NCBI GenBank assembly: GCA_903825035.1 | Contig: CAIJYV010000023.1 | Location: forward strand, 1-64,000 | DNA length: 64,000 bases | From: an uncultured Actinomycetes bacterium | Lineage (GTDB): Bacteria > Actinomycetota > Acidimicrobiia > Acidimicrobiales > RAAP-2 | Direction of reading: 5' to 3' | In this document: positions 54,083 to 63,376 of the stretch, piece after piece | Position numbering within the stretch: the stretch's first letter is position 1 | How the letters are laid out: each line of letters opens with the position of its first letter | Position numbers and translations under genes: made by a program | Notes under the pieces: generated by a model | What the model saw: only the letters and a program-made list of their open reading frames with translations | The model's database searches: none | What the model was told of the DNA's origin: nothing

Positions 54083-55099
54083 GTGGAACAGTGGGAATTA
54101 TTTAAATACCGAGTCAGTCACGCCCCTTTTTGGTGGCGCATGCTCAATCGCACCGGTAAATTTCTCATCGGTCTGGGCCTACTCACCGCTTTCTTCATTC
54201 CGTATGAATTGGTGTACACCAATCAACTCGAGGCGGCAACTCAAACGACCGCTGAAGCACAAATAAAGAAGGTCCTACCAAGTTCGATTCCTGATATTTA
54301 TACGACAAAGTTGCCAACCGGACCCGCAGTGCCAGTGGCGAATCAGAACCAGCCGCCGGTAAACAGTTGGATTGGTCTCATTCAAATTCCAAAAATCAAT
54401 CTCTCAATGACCATCATTCAAGGTACCGATTCGCCACAGCTACGAATGGGTCCTGGTCACTACCTCAGCACCGCAACGTTGGGGTCCAACGGAAACGCCG
54501 CTATCGCTGGCCACCGCACCACCTGGGGCCGACCATTCCGATACCTCGATCATTTAGTGGTGAATGACCCCATCATCGTCACCACCACCCAAGGAAGGTT
54601 TCTGTATCGCGTAGTTGATAGCCGCGTCGTGCAACCATCGGACCTGAGTGTCTTGGCCCCATCAGCCACCCCCATCCTCACGCTGACCACCTGTAATCCG
54701 CCCTATTCTGCGGTTACGCGCTTGGTCGTTGTTGCTCGACTCGCCGCTGTTGATCGCCCGAAGGTCTCTCCGAAGGGTCCCGCGGTGCCGGTAATTAATC
54801 CCAACACTGGAAAGCCAATCGTTAAGAAGGGCTCGACTACCACGACGACTTCGCCCCCGGTAGTGACGAAGACTCTCCCCAAGGCTCAGAACGTCTCGGC
54901 CAATCCAAGCTGGGGATCAACATGGGGCATCGTTTGGTTCTTTGGTGGCATCATCTGGTTCCTCTGGTGGGTCTTCGTTCGACTGAAGGGTGGACCGTGG
55001 TGGTCACTCTTCGCCATGGCGGGCATTGTCGTAGTGACGGTGCCACTGCTTCTAATTTTCTACGGCGCGGTAACAATGATTCTGCCGGCGGGTTACTAA
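54083..55099 (+). CDS. Class E-like sortase with C-terminal membrane helices
   Basis: A 338-residue transpeptidase that would join LAxTG proteins to the cell wall. An N-terminal membrane helix (FLIGLGLLTAFFIPYEL) is followed by the sortase barrel: GLIQIPKINLSMTIIQG, catalytic H144 in AIAGHRTTWG, catalytic C204 in LTLTTCNPPY and R213 in VTRLVVVARL. A Pro/Thr-rich linker leads to two further hydrophobic helices, which many sortases lack. The TLTTCNP and LVVxAR patterns fit actinobacterial class E. Start is GTG 54083. It diverges from ychF. Two LAxTG proteins occur in this window. Confidence 0.88.
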   Translation: MEQWELFKYRVSHAPFWWRMLNRTGKFLIGLGLLTAFFIPYELVYTNQLEAATQTTAEAQIKKVLPSSIPDIYTTKLPTGPAVPVANQNQPPVNSWIGLIQIPKINLSMTIIQGTDSPQLRMGPGHYLSTATLGSNGNAAIAGHRTTWGRPFRYLDHLVVNDPIIVTTTQGRFLYRVVDSRVVQPSDLSVLAPSATPILTLTTCNPPYSAVTRLVVVARLAAVDRPKVSPKGPAVPVINPNTGKPIVKKGSTTTTTSPPVVTKTLPKAQNVSANPSWGSTWGIVWFFGGIIWFLWWVFVRLKGGPWWSLFAMAGIVVVTVPLLLIFYGAVTMILPAGY

Positions 55100-55152
55100 G
55101 AATGTTAAGAAATGTGAGATTTGAAATCTTGCATTGAGAGTTGGCTTTCGCC

Positions 55153-55158
55153 TACTGT
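55153..55158 (+). promoter_or_regulatory. -10-like element TACTGT before the iminopeptidase
   Basis: TACTGT ends 6 bases before ATG 55165; TTGCAT (55129-55134) lies 18 bases upstream of it. There is no Shine-Dalgarno, consistent with a leaderless mRNA. Confidence 0.45.
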
Positions 55159-55164
55159 TCCTCT

Positions 55165-56067
55165 ATGGGACAACTAACTGTGACTGAAGGCTTCGCGCCA
55201 TTCAATGGAATGCAGACTTGGTACCGAATCACCGGTGATCTTTCTTCGCCTAAGACCCCACTCGTCGTCGCACACGGCGGACCGGGATGCACGCACGACT
55301 ACGTACTCTCTATTGCCAAAATTGCGGATTTCGGTCGTCCCGTCATTCATTACGACCAAGTCGGTAACGGCAAGTCGACTCGCCTCAAGGACAAAGGCCC
55401 CGAGTTCTTTACCGTGGATCTGTTCTTGGATGAGTTGAACAATTTGGTTGAGCACCTCGGTGTCGCCGACAAGTACTTCTTGCTAGGACAGTCGTGGGGC
55501 GGCATGCTTGGCGCAGAACACGGGATCCGTCAGCCCGCGGGGCTCAAGGGGCTCGTGATTTCTAATTCGCCAGCTTCGATGGAACTTTGGGCGAGCGAAG
55601 CGAAGGTCCTTCGTTCACAATTGCCCAGTGAAGTGCGCGACGCACTCGATCGCCACGAGGCCAACGGAACAATGGATGACCCCGAGTACATTGCGGCGGC
55701 GGACAAGTTCTACGCCGAGCACGTCTGTCGCGTTATTCCAAACCCACCCGAGGTGGTGGCCACCTTTGAGTGCATGCAAGAGGACAACCACGTGTACTTA
55801 ACGATGAATGGACCATACGAGTACTACTGCATTGGCACCCTCAAGGATTGGTCGGTCGTTGATGAGGTGCACAAAATCACCGCTCCAACCCTGCTCCTCT
55901 CGGGTCGTTACGATGAGGCAACTCCCGCCACCGTGCAACCATTCTTTGACAATATTCCTGATGTGCAATGGGAAATTTTCGAAGAGTCGAGTCACATGCC
56001 GTTCGTCGAAGAGTCGGATCGCTACATGCAAGTAGTCGAAGAGTTTTTGGCGGCGCACGAAAACTAG
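55165..56067 (+). CDS. Proline iminopeptidase-like alpha/beta hydrolase
   Basis: A 300-residue alpha/beta hydrolase of the prolyl aminopeptidase/amino-acid amidase family (peptidase S33). The start is ATG 55165. It has the oxyanion HGGPGCTHDY motif, YDQVGNGKS, the nucleophile serine in LLGQSWGGMLG, the aspartate in LLSGRYDEATP and the histidine in EESSHMPFVEE. It removes N-terminal proline or other residues from small peptides. It lies directly upstream of an oligopeptide ABC importer, which suggests use of imported peptides. Confidence 0.88.
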   Translation: MGQLTVTEGFAPFNGMQTWYRITGDLSSPKTPLVVAHGGPGCTHDYVLSIAKIADFGRPVIHYDQVGNGKSTRLKDKGPEFFTVDLFLDELNNLVEHLGVADKYFLLGQSWGGMLGAEHGIRQPAGLKGLVISNSPASMELWASEAKVLRSQLPSEVRDALDRHEANGTMDDPEYIAAADKFYAEHVCRVIPNPPEVVATFECMQEDNHVYLTMNGPYEYYCIGTLKDWSVVDEVHKITAPTLLLSGRYDEATPATVQPFFDNIPDVQWEIFEESSHMPFVEESDRYMQVVEEFLAAHEN

Positions 56068-56106
56068 GTCGCAGTAAAAAAAGAAGTAACTAACTAAGGG
56101 GAATAC

Positions 56107-57801
56107 ATGTTGAAGTTCAAGTCCACGCGAAAGCTCGGGGTAGTTACCTCGGCCCTCGCACTCACTATGACCGGACTGGCTGGTTTTTCAGCGAGCCCAG
56201 CAGGCGCTTCGAGTTACCAGAAGGCTCACGCCGGTGGAACGCTAACTTTGCTCGCGTCAACTGCGGGCGGTACGTTGGACCCACAGGTGAACTACACCTT
56301 GGAATACTGGCAGCTCTACCAGGCCACTTACGACGGTCTCGTTACGTTCCAGAAGGTCAATGGACCCGCATCATTCACCGTCGTTCCAGACTTGGCAACC
56401 GCCTTGCCCAAGGTCACCAATGGTGGCAAGACCTATACCTTTACTCTTCGCAAGGGAATCAAGTTCTCGAACGGTCAAACAGTAACGGTGAACGACGTGA
56501 AGGCCTCCTTCATTCGACTGTTCAAGGTCTCGAACCCTAACTCTGGCTCTTGGTACAACGCTATTGCGGGTGGCGACGCCTGCGTGGCCACCCCCGCCAG
56601 TTGTACGTTGAGCGGACTCACTGTCAATGCGGCGACCAACACTGTGACCTTCAACCTCGCGAAGGTCGACCCTGAGTTCATTGATCAGCTGGCCGTGCCA
56701 TTCGCAGCGATTATCCCTGCGAGTACTCCAACCAAGGATGAAGGTTCGTCCCCAGTTCCTGGTACCGGCGCGTACACCTTCAAGAGCTACAACCCGAACT
56801 CCAGCTTGGTAATGGTTCGCAACCCGTACTTCAAGGTCTGGAATGCCAAGGCTCAGCCACAGGGTTACCCCAACAAGATTGTTGAAAACTTTGGTTCAAC
56901 CGTTGAGTCTGAGGTCACCGCCGTGGAAAACGGTCAAGCTGACTGGGTCTTTGACCCGCTGCCATCAGACCGCTTGGGTGAGATTTCAACCAAGTACGCC
57001 AGCCAGCTGCGGGTTCACCAATTGACCGCTGACTGGTACGTGCCAATGAACACCAACATCGCACCCTTCAACAACTTGAAGGCTCGCCAGGCAGTTAACT
57101 ACGCAATCAACAAGAACAACATTGTGAAACTCTACGGTGGGTCAAAGCTGGCGAACCCGACCTGCACCATCTTGCCAAAGGGCTTCCCCGGTCACACTAA
57201 TTACTGTGGTTACACCAAGGGTGGCGGCTCGAGCTACAACGGACCAGACATGGCTAAGGCCAAGGCTCTCGTAGCGGCATCGGGCACCAAGGGTGCGGTA
57301 GTGAAACTCGTGGCGACTAACGATGCGGTGAACGCGGCAGTTGCGCAGTACATCGTTTCGGTACTGAACCAGATTGGTTACAAAGCTTCAGTGGTTCTGC
57401 AGAGTGCGAACATCCAGTTCAACTACATCCAGAACACCAACAACAAGGTTCAGATCTCGCTGACCCAGTGGTACCAGGACTACCCGGCACCATCGGACTT
57501 CATCAACATCTTGTTGGGCTGCTCGACCTTCCACCCAGGTTCAGACAACTCGATCAACATTGCGGGTTTCTGCAATGCCGGCATCGATGCTCAGATCAAG
57601 GCGGCGGAGACGCTCACTATCACCAATCCGACTGCGGCCAACGCTAAGTGGGGCCAGATCGACAAGACTCTCATGGCGAAGTACGCGCCATGGGTTCCAT
57701 TGATCAACCCCAAGTTGACCGACTTCGTGTCAAGTCGAGTTGGTAACTACAAGTTCTCACTCGAGTTCTACATGTACGTGGACCAACTTTGGGTGAAGTA
57801 A
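56107..57801 (+). CDS. Oligopeptide/dipeptide ABC transporter binding protein (family 5)
   Basis: A 564-residue extracellular solute-binding protein of the OppA/DppA type. The signal peptide (KLGVVTSALALTMTGLAGFSA, PAGA) has no lipobox cysteine, which is unusual for a monoderm. The family segments are clear: YTFTLRKGIKFSNGQTVT, VNDVKASFIRLF, GTGAYTFKSYNPNSSL, ARQAVNYAINKNNIV. TAAGGGG precedes ATG 56107. Its end overlaps the first permease gene, and genes to 61774 make the rest of the importer. Peptide is the likeliest cargo; nickel or others cannot be excluded. Confidence 0.9.
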   Translation: MLKFKSTRKLGVVTSALALTMTGLAGFSASPAGASSYQKAHAGGTLTLLASTAGGTLDPQVNYTLEYWQLYQATYDGLVTFQKVNGPASFTVVPDLATALPKVTNGGKTYTFTLRKGIKFSNGQTVTVNDVKASFIRLFKVSNPNSGSWYNAIAGGDACVATPASCTLSGLTVNAATNTVTFNLAKVDPEFIDQLAVPFAAIIPASTPTKDEGSSPVPGTGAYTFKSYNPNSSLVMVRNPYFKVWNAKAQPQGYPNKIVENFGSTVESEVTAVENGQADWVFDPLPSDRLGEISTKYASQLRVHQLTADWYVPMNTNIAPFNNLKARQAVNYAINKNNIVKLYGGSKLANPTCTILPKGFPGHTNYCGYTKGGGSSYNGPDMAKAKALVAASGTKGAVVKLVATNDAVNAAVAQYIVSVLNQIGYKASVVLQSANIQFNYIQNTNNKVQISLTQWYQDYPAPSDFINILLGCSTFHPGSDNSINIAGFCNAGIDAQIKAAETLTITNPTAANAKWGQIDKTLMAKYAPWVPLINPKLTDFVSSRVGNYKFSLEFYMYVDQLWVK

Positions 57802-58835
57802 TACCGACGGCTGTCGATAACACGACAGCGGCCAGTGCGCCAGCGACCGCCAGGGGACCAGAAAGCCCCTGGCGGTCCTCGCTGCGCCAACTTCGACGTA
57901 ACAAAGCTTCCATGGGCGCACTCGGCGTCTTGATTTTTATCGTTCTGATTTGTCTTTGCGCGCCGCTCTACGCCCACTACTGGGCGCACGTAAATCCCTT
58001 CAGTTCAAACATCAGTGGCCGCATATTTATCAATGGTCACTGGCGCAGCGTTATTCAGTCCAACTCGACCGGTTATGGCGAATCGCCAATCGGGCCGACC
58101 TGGCATATCAACAATTACTTCCTCGGCGCCGACTCTCAAGGCCGTGACGTCTTCGCACGACTTCTCTACGGTGGTCGTGACAGTTTGCTCATCGGCACCG
58201 CCTCGGCACTCATCTGTGTCTTCTTCGCCACCATTTCGGGCCTGGCGGCTGGCTACTTCGGTGGCGTCATTGACTGGATTGTCTCTCGAATGCTCGACAT
58301 CACTTGGGCCTTCCCGGTGTATCTCTTAGCTATTTCACTTTCGGTGATTCTGGTGACCGCCGGTTTCAGTGTCGGACCAATTCACGTGCAAGCCGGTTCG
58401 CTGCTTTTGCCGATCATTATCATTGCTCTGATTTATGTTCCCTACGTTGCGCGCCCGCTGCGCGGAATTGTGATGACGCTAAAAGAACGCGAGTTCATTC
58501 AAGCGGCCATTGGCTCGGGGGCATCGGACTGGAGAATCTTGCGCAAAGAGATTTTGCCTAATGTCGCGCCCAGCATCATTGTCTTCTTTCCGTTGATGGT
58601 GGCATTCAATATGCTGACCGAATCGGCACTCTCTTTCTTGGGAGTTGGCGTACAGCCCCCGAACGCGTCGTGGGGGACCATTATCAATGACGGATTAGAG
58701 CTGCTCTACACCCGTCCGTGGGTGGCGATGGCCCCGGGGCTCATGATTGTTATCACCGCCGGCGCCCTCAACTTGCTGGGTGACGGCTTCCGAGACGCCT
58801 TCGATCCCAAGGCGAAGCTGCGGGGTTCGATCTAA
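57789..58835 (+). CDS. Peptide ABC transporter permease (DppC type)
   Basis: A 348-residue permease. The only workable in-frame start ahead of the conserved N-terminus is TTG 57789, overlapping the binding-protein gene by 13 bases; ATG 57912 would drop the cytosolic RRNKASMGALG segment. It has the DppC-type N-terminal helix, the inner-membrane EAA loop (REFIQAAIGSGASDWRIL) and LSFLGVGVQPPNASWG near the end. Six helices are expected. The stop overlaps the next gene (TAATG). Confidence 0.88.
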   Translation: MGEVIPTAVDNTTAASAPATARGPESPWRSSLRQLRRNKASMGALGVLIFIVLICLCAPLYAHYWAHVNPFSSNISGRIFINGHWRSVIQSNSTGYGESPIGPTWHINNYFLGADSQGRDVFARLLYGGRDSLLIGTASALICVFFATISGLAAGYFGGVIDWIVSRMLDITWAFPVYLLAISLSVILVTAGFSVGPIHVQAGSLLLPIIIIALIYVPYVARPLRGIVMTLKEREFIQAAIGSGASDWRILRKEILPNVAPSIIVFFPLMVAFNMLTESALSFLGVGVQPPNASWGTIINDGLELLYTRPWVAMAPGLMIVITAGALNLLGDGFRDAFDPKAKLRGSI

Positions 58836-59803
58836 TGCTTTCATTTTCCCTCCGGCGAATTCTCTCTGCCGTCTTAGTACTCTTCGCAATTTCGATTGCG
58901 GTCTTCCTCATCTTCTTTGCGACTCCCGGGGTAGATCCGGCCGCTCGCATCGCGGGCCGTAGTGCATCGCCCGCCACCCTGGCGCACGTTCGGGCAGCCT
59001 TTGGTCTTAATCGTCCAATTTTCATCCGCTACCTGCTGATGATGGATCACCTCTTTATTAAGCGAGACTTGACGAGTTACGTAAATGTGGGGCTCAAGGT
59101 CGTCCCCCAGGTACTGAAAGCGGCACCCATTACTTTGGCGCTCGTATCTGGCGCTGCAGTGATTTGGTTAGTGGTGGGAATATTCGGTGGAATTATCGCC
59201 GCGGCCAATCGAGGCAAGTTTATTGACCCGCTGGTGATGTTCATTGGCATCGCCGCAGTCTCGGTCCCCGCGTATTGGCTCGGCGAGGTTGTTAATTTGA
59301 TCACACAGTCTCGACTGCACTCGAGCCTCTTCTCGTGGGTTCCGTCGGGCGGCTACACACCCTTCACCCAAAATCCTTGGCAATGGGCGCTGCACCTGCT
59401 CTTCCCATGGTTAACCCTGGCGGCGCTGTACGCCGGAATTTATGCGCGCGTGTTACGGGCGGAGCTGGTTAACGCGATGAACGAGGATTACGTGCGAACC
59501 GCTCGAGCTAAAGGCTTGAGCGAGCGACGCATTTTGATTCGTCACGCCCTGCGCTGTTCGTTGGTATCCATTGTCTCGCTCTTCGGATTGGACTTCGGTG
59601 CTTTGATTGGTGGGGCGGCGCTACTCACTGAGGTTGTCTTCGGTCTCCAAGGAGTGGGGATGCTCACCTACACCGCCCTGCAGAACTTGGACCTACCGGT
59701 GATTATGGCCTGTGTGCTCTATGGCTCATTCTTCGTCGTACTCGCCAACGCGGTCGTTGACATTCTCTACGCGTTCTTAGATCCGAGGGTTCGAGTTGCC
59801 TGA
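58835..59803 (+). CDS. Peptide ABC transporter permease (DppB type)
   Basis: A 322-residue permease with the DppB N-terminus (LSFSLRRILSAVLVLFAISIAVF, then a periplasmic loop with GVDPAARIAGRSAS and LNRPIFIRYL), the EAA loop (MNEDYVRTARAKGLSERRIL) and LTEVVFGLQGVGMLTY. Order in this operon is binding protein, DppC-type, DppB-type, two ATPases; the C-before-B order is less usual. Confidence 0.9.
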   Translation: MLSFSLRRILSAVLVLFAISIAVFLIFFATPGVDPAARIAGRSASPATLAHVRAAFGLNRPIFIRYLLMMDHLFIKRDLTSYVNVGLKVVPQVLKAAPITLALVSGAAVIWLVVGIFGGIIAAANRGKFIDPLVMFIGIAAVSVPAYWLGEVVNLITQSRLHSSLFSWVPSGGYTPFTQNPWQWALHLLFPWLTLAALYAGIYARVLRAELVNAMNEDYVRTARAKGLSERRILIRHALRCSLVSIVSLFGLDFGALIGGAALLTEVVFGLQGVGMLTYTALQNLDLPVIMACVLYGSFFVVLANAVVDILYAFLDPRVRVA

Positions 59804-60794
59804 TTCCCCCATTCTGTCAGTTCAAGATTTACAAGTCACCTTCGCCACTCGCCAAGGCCCTCTTCGTGCCGTAGACGGCTTGAGCTTTGACGTCGCGCCC
59901 AAAGAGGTCGTGGGCATCGTCGGGGAGTCCGGGTCGGGCAAATCGGTTTCGATGTATTCGGTGCTCGGTCTAGTCCGTGACGCCAACGTACAAATCAATG
60001 GTTCGGTGAAGTTCCAGGGTCGCGAGATTCTGGGACTCTCCGACCAAGAGATGCAGCCAATTCGCGGTGGCGAAATCGGCATGATCTTTCAAGACCCCAT
60101 GACCGCTCTCACCCCTGTGTACACCGTGGGTTGGCAGATTGCTGAACAACTTCGCGCGCACTCCGGTATGACCAAGCAGCAGGCTCGCGAACGAGCCATT
60201 GAGCTGCTCGGCGAGGTGGGGATTCCCGACCCGCGCAAACGAGTTGACCGCTATCCCCACGAATTCTCCGGCGGTATGCGCCAACGCGTCGTGATTGCGA
60301 TGGCCCTCTCTTGCAACCCCAAACTGCTGATTGCCGACGAGCCAACAACTGCGTTGGACGTGACGACCCAAGCCCAGATCTTGGATCTCATGCTCAAGCT
60401 CCAAGACTCCTACAACTCTTCAATTGTCATCATCACCCACGACATGGGAGTCATTGCCGAGATGGCGCACAAGGTTGTTGTGATGTACGCCGGGCGCCCA
60501 GCAGAGATTGGGCCCGAAATCGACGTGGTGCGCAACCCTCGCCACCCCTACACCTGGGGACTGCTGGGGGCGGTGCCACGGGTCGAGTCACGTAACGATC
60601 GCCTGACCACCATTCCGGGTAACGCGGTTTCGCCACTGGATATTCCCGAAGGGTGCGCTTTCGCCGATCGGTGCGAGTACCGCATGGATATCTGCACGAA
60701 GCGTCCACAATTAAAGGGGACCAATAGCCACCTCGACGCGTGCTGGCTCAGCGACGAGCAGCGCCTCACAATTCGTTCAAAGGCGGTACGGTGA
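59796..60794 (+). CDS. Peptide ABC transporter ATPase (DppD type)
   Basis: A 332-residue ATPase. Start is TTG 59796, overlapping the previous gene by 8 bases. It has Walker [11 protein letters not shown], the DppD-type [15 protein letters not shown], signature [15 protein letters not shown], Walker [13 protein letters not shown] and the C-terminal oligopeptide-specific cysteine region [14 protein letters not shown], which holds an Fe-S cluster in some homologues. It is one half of the heterodimeric motor. Confidence 0.92.
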   Translation: MPDSPILSVQDLQVTFATRQGPLRAVDGLSFDVAPKEVVGIVGESGSGKSVSMYSVLGLVRDANVQINGSVKFQGREILGLSDQEMQPIRGGEIGMIFQDPMTALTPVYTVGWQIAEQLRAHSGMTKQQARERAIELLGEVGIPDPRKRVDRYPHEFSGGMRQRVVIAMALSCNPKLLIADEPTTALDVTTQAQILDLMLKLQDSYNSSIVIITHDMGVIAEMAHKVVVMYAGRPAEIGPEIDVVRNPRHPYTWGLLGAVPRVESRNDRLTTIPGNAVSPLDIPEGCAFADRCEYRMDICTKRPQLKGTNSHLDACWLSDEQRLTIRSKAVR

Positions 60795-61774
60795 CCGACG
60801 AAATCCTTCTCAAGGCGACCGATGTTATAAAGACCTTCTCAACCAGGTCGAAGAAATTTGGCCGGCCTCACTTGGCGACCGCCGTTAACGGTGTCTCTCT
60901 CGAGATTCGTCGCGGCGAGACATTGGGAATTGTGGGGGAGTCGGGTTGTGGCAAGTCCACCCTGGCGCGTTGTTTGGTTCAGCTTTTACCCACCACCTCG
61001 GGCAGTGTGTTCTTTGAGGGCACTGAGATTTCCAAGCTCAGCCGTCGAGGACTTAGGCCCCTTCGCCGCAAGATGCAACTGGTTTTTCAAGATCCCTACG
61101 CCTCATTGAATCCACGCCGTACGGTGGGTGACATTGTCGCCGAGCCACTTCGTATTAATAAGTTCGGCACCGAAGAGATAATTCGAGAGCGAGTTCGCGA
61201 ACTGTTTCGCACGGTGGGCCTCGACGTGAATTCGCTCACTCGCTATCCCCACGAGTTCTCAGGTGGACAGCGGCAGCGTATTGGCATTGCGCGAGCTCTC
61301 GCACTCAACCCGTCGTTGGTGGTGGCCGACGAGCCGGTCTCGGCGCTTGATGTTTCAGTGCAGGCTCAAGTCCTGAACCTCATGGCGGACCTGCAGGACA
61401 AGTTCAACCTGACCTATCTCTTCATTGCGCACGACCTCGGCGTTGTACGCCACGTGTCTGACCGCGTGGGAGTGATGTACCTCGGAGAAATTGTGGAGCT
61501 GGGTGAGGCCGATGAACTCTACGACCGTCCAATGCACCCCTACACCGACGCGTTGCTCTCAGTCGTTCCTGAACTAAACGACACCGACGCACCCCGGCGT
61601 GAGCGCATCATTCTCAAGGGCGACGTGCCAGACCCGTCAGATCGTCCCTCGGGATGCTCCTTCCATCCGCGCTGCCCAGTCGCTACTGAACGCTGCGCAG
61701 TGGAGAAGCCGGCCTTGGTGGAGATTCGTCCGGGCCGAAGCGTGGCCTGCCACTATCCAAAAAATGCTGGCTGA
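60791..61774 (+). CDS. Peptide ABC transporter ATPase (DppF type)
   Basis: A 327-residue ATPase, partner of the upstream one. Start is GTG 60791, overlapping the previous stop (GTGA). It has Walker [30 protein letters not shown], signature [15 protein letters not shown], Walker [13 protein letters not shown] and the terminal [14 protein letters not shown] region. It closes the peptide importer. Confidence 0.93.
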   Translation: MTDEILLKATDVIKTFSTRSKKFGRPHLATAVNGVSLEIRRGETLGIVGESGCGKSTLARCLVQLLPTTSGSVFFEGTEISKLSRRGLRPLRRKMQLVFQDPYASLNPRRTVGDIVAEPLRINKFGTEEIIRERVRELFRTVGLDVNSLTRYPHEFSGGQRQRIGIARALALNPSLVVADEPVSALDVSVQAQVLNLMADLQDKFNLTYLFIAHDLGVVRHVSDRVGVMYLGEIVELGEADELYDRPMHPYTDALLSVVPELNDTDAPRRERIILKGDVPDPSDRPSGCSFHPRCPVATERCAVEKPALVEIRPGRSVACHYPKNAG

Positions 61775-61795
61775 GTTTGACCTACATTGGACGGA

Positions 61796-62557
61796 ATGAG
61801 TAGTTCCTCACTTCTGGAATTGCGGGGGATATCTAAGACCTTCGCAAGTACCACCGCCCTCAGCACAATGGATCTCACTATCGAACGGGGCAGTTTTGTC
61901 TCCATCGTCGGTCCTTCAGGTTGCGGCAAGTCGACGCTCTTTAATGTCCTCTCGGGACTTATCCAGCCCGATGGCGGGAGCATTAATCTCGAAGGTCGAG
62001 ATGTCATAGGCGCTACCGGTCACGTCGGGTACATGTTGCAAAAAGACCTCTTGGTTCCGTGGCGCACCGTGTTGGGCAACATCACTCTGGGGGCTCGCCT
62101 CAAGGGCAAGGTGACCGCTGAAGACCGCGACCAGGCCAAAGGTTTTGCTGAGAAGTATGGCCTGGGTGATTTTCTCAATCACTATCCGAGTGCGCTCTCG
62201 GGTGGAATGCGTCAACGCGTAGCCCTGATGCGCACCCTCGCGACTAACCATCAGCTGCTCTTGCTCGACGAGCCCTTTGGCGCGCTAGATGCGCAGACTC
62301 GTTTCGAGATGCAGCAGTGGCTGTTGCAAGTGTGGCGAGATACTCAACGCACCGTTTTGTTTATTACTCACGATGTCGATGAGGCGGTCTTCTTGTCCGA
62401 CCGAATTTTAGTGATGTCGCCCAGACCCGGACGGGTTGTTGACGATCTGGCGGTGAATCTCCCGCGACCACGTACCTTAGAGACGCTCGTGAGCCCGGCC
62501 TTTACTGAAATTAAGAGCAAGGTGCTTCACCAGCTACACCACGAGCGTGCACTGTGA
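61796..62557 (+). CDS. ABC transporter ATPase (nitrate/sulfonate/thiamine-precursor type)
   Basis: A 253-residue ATPase of the SsuB/TauB/ThiZ family. It has Walker [15 protein letters not shown], signature [15 protein letters not shown], Walker B LLLLDEPFGALD, and the family-typical MLQKDLLVPWRTVLGNI and MSPRPGRVV. The start is ATG 61796; TACATT (61783-61788) lies 7 bases before it, so it may have its own leaderless promoter despite being only 21 bases after the peptide importer. Its stop overlaps the permease (GTGA). Confidence 0.9.
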   Translation: MSSSSLLELRGISKTFASTTALSTMDLTIERGSFVSIVGPSGCGKSTLFNVLSGLIQPDGGSINLEGRDVIGATGHVGYMLQKDLLVPWRTVLGNITLGARLKGKVTAEDRDQAKGFAEKYGLGDFLNHYPSALSGGMRQRVALMRTLATNHQLLLLDEPFGALDAQTRFEMQQWLLQVWRDTQRTVLFITHDVDEAVFLSDRILVMSPRPGRVVDDLAVNLPRPRTLETLVSPAFTEIKSKVLHQLHHERAL

Positions 62558-63366
62558 CCAAGAAGAAGCTACTGCTCAATATTTTCGGACCGATTCTGTC
62601 GGTAGTAGTACTGATCGGCATTTGGCAGGCGATTGTGGTGTGGGGAAATGTTGCGCCCTACATTGCCCCAAAGCCGTGGGACGCAATAAATGCGGTCACC
62701 TCGAATTGGTCAACTCTCGCACCACTGACCTGGTGGACGATCAAAGAAACGGTCTACGGCTATTTAGTGGGGGCATTGCTCGGCGCCTTTTTGGGTGTGG
62801 TCTTAAACAAGATTCCCCTAATGCAACGCGTGCTCTATCCGCTCTTAATCCTGACTCAGGCTATTCCCATCATCGCCCTGGCGCCTCCGCTGGTCATGAT
62901 TTTGGGGTTTGGCGTAATGCCCAAGGTCGTGATCGTCGCGTGGATTGTCTTCTTTCCGGTCACCGTGTCCGTCCTCGATGGGTTGAACCACGTTGACAAG
63001 GACCTCATGACTTTGGCCAAGGTGTTCGGTGCGAATTCGTTGCGTCGGTTCGTAGTACTCGAAATGCCCGCCGCCGTTACCCAACTCTTCAGTGGTCTAA
63101 AGATTGGCGCCACCTACGCCGTTACCGGTGCAATTATTGGTGAACTCGCCGCCTCGAGTGGCTCCTCCCTCGCGCTCTACCAGCGCTCCGCCTCGGGCTC
63201 GCTCGACGCCGCGGGCGTATACGGCACGACCCTAATCATGACCGCCATCGGGATCGTTTGGTTTCTCTTGGTTGTTGGGGCTGAATACATCGCTACGCCG
63301 TGGCAACGCCGCTCCACCGCCCGACAATGGCGCCGTGGTGCTAAACCTGTAGTAACAAATAACTAG
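62554..63366 (+). CDS. ABC transporter permease (SsuC/ThiX type)
   Basis: A 270-residue permease with six helices. It starts at GTG 62554, coupled to the ATPase gene. It has ALLGAFLGVVLNKIPLMQR, LTQAIPIIALAPPLVMILGFG and the EAA-type loop VDKDLMTLAKVFGANSLRRF followed by LEMPAAVTQLFSGLKIG. This is the nitrate/taurine/sulfonate/HMP-precursor permease family. GGGGGAAT before 63377 serves the following binding-protein gene. Confidence 0.9.
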   Translation: MTKKKLLLNIFGPILSVVVLIGIWQAIVVWGNVAPYIAPKPWDAINAVTSNWSTLAPLTWWTIKETVYGYLVGALLGAFLGVVLNKIPLMQRVLYPLLILTQAIPIIALAPPLVMILGFGVMPKVVIVAWIVFFPVTVSVLDGLNHVDKDLMTLAKVFGANSLRRFVVLEMPAAVTQLFSGLKIGATYAVTGAIIGELAASSGSSLALYQRSASGSLDAAGVYGTTLIMTAIGIVWFLLVVGAEYIATPWQRRSTARQWRRGAKPVVTNN

Positions 63367-63376
63367 GGGGAATCGC

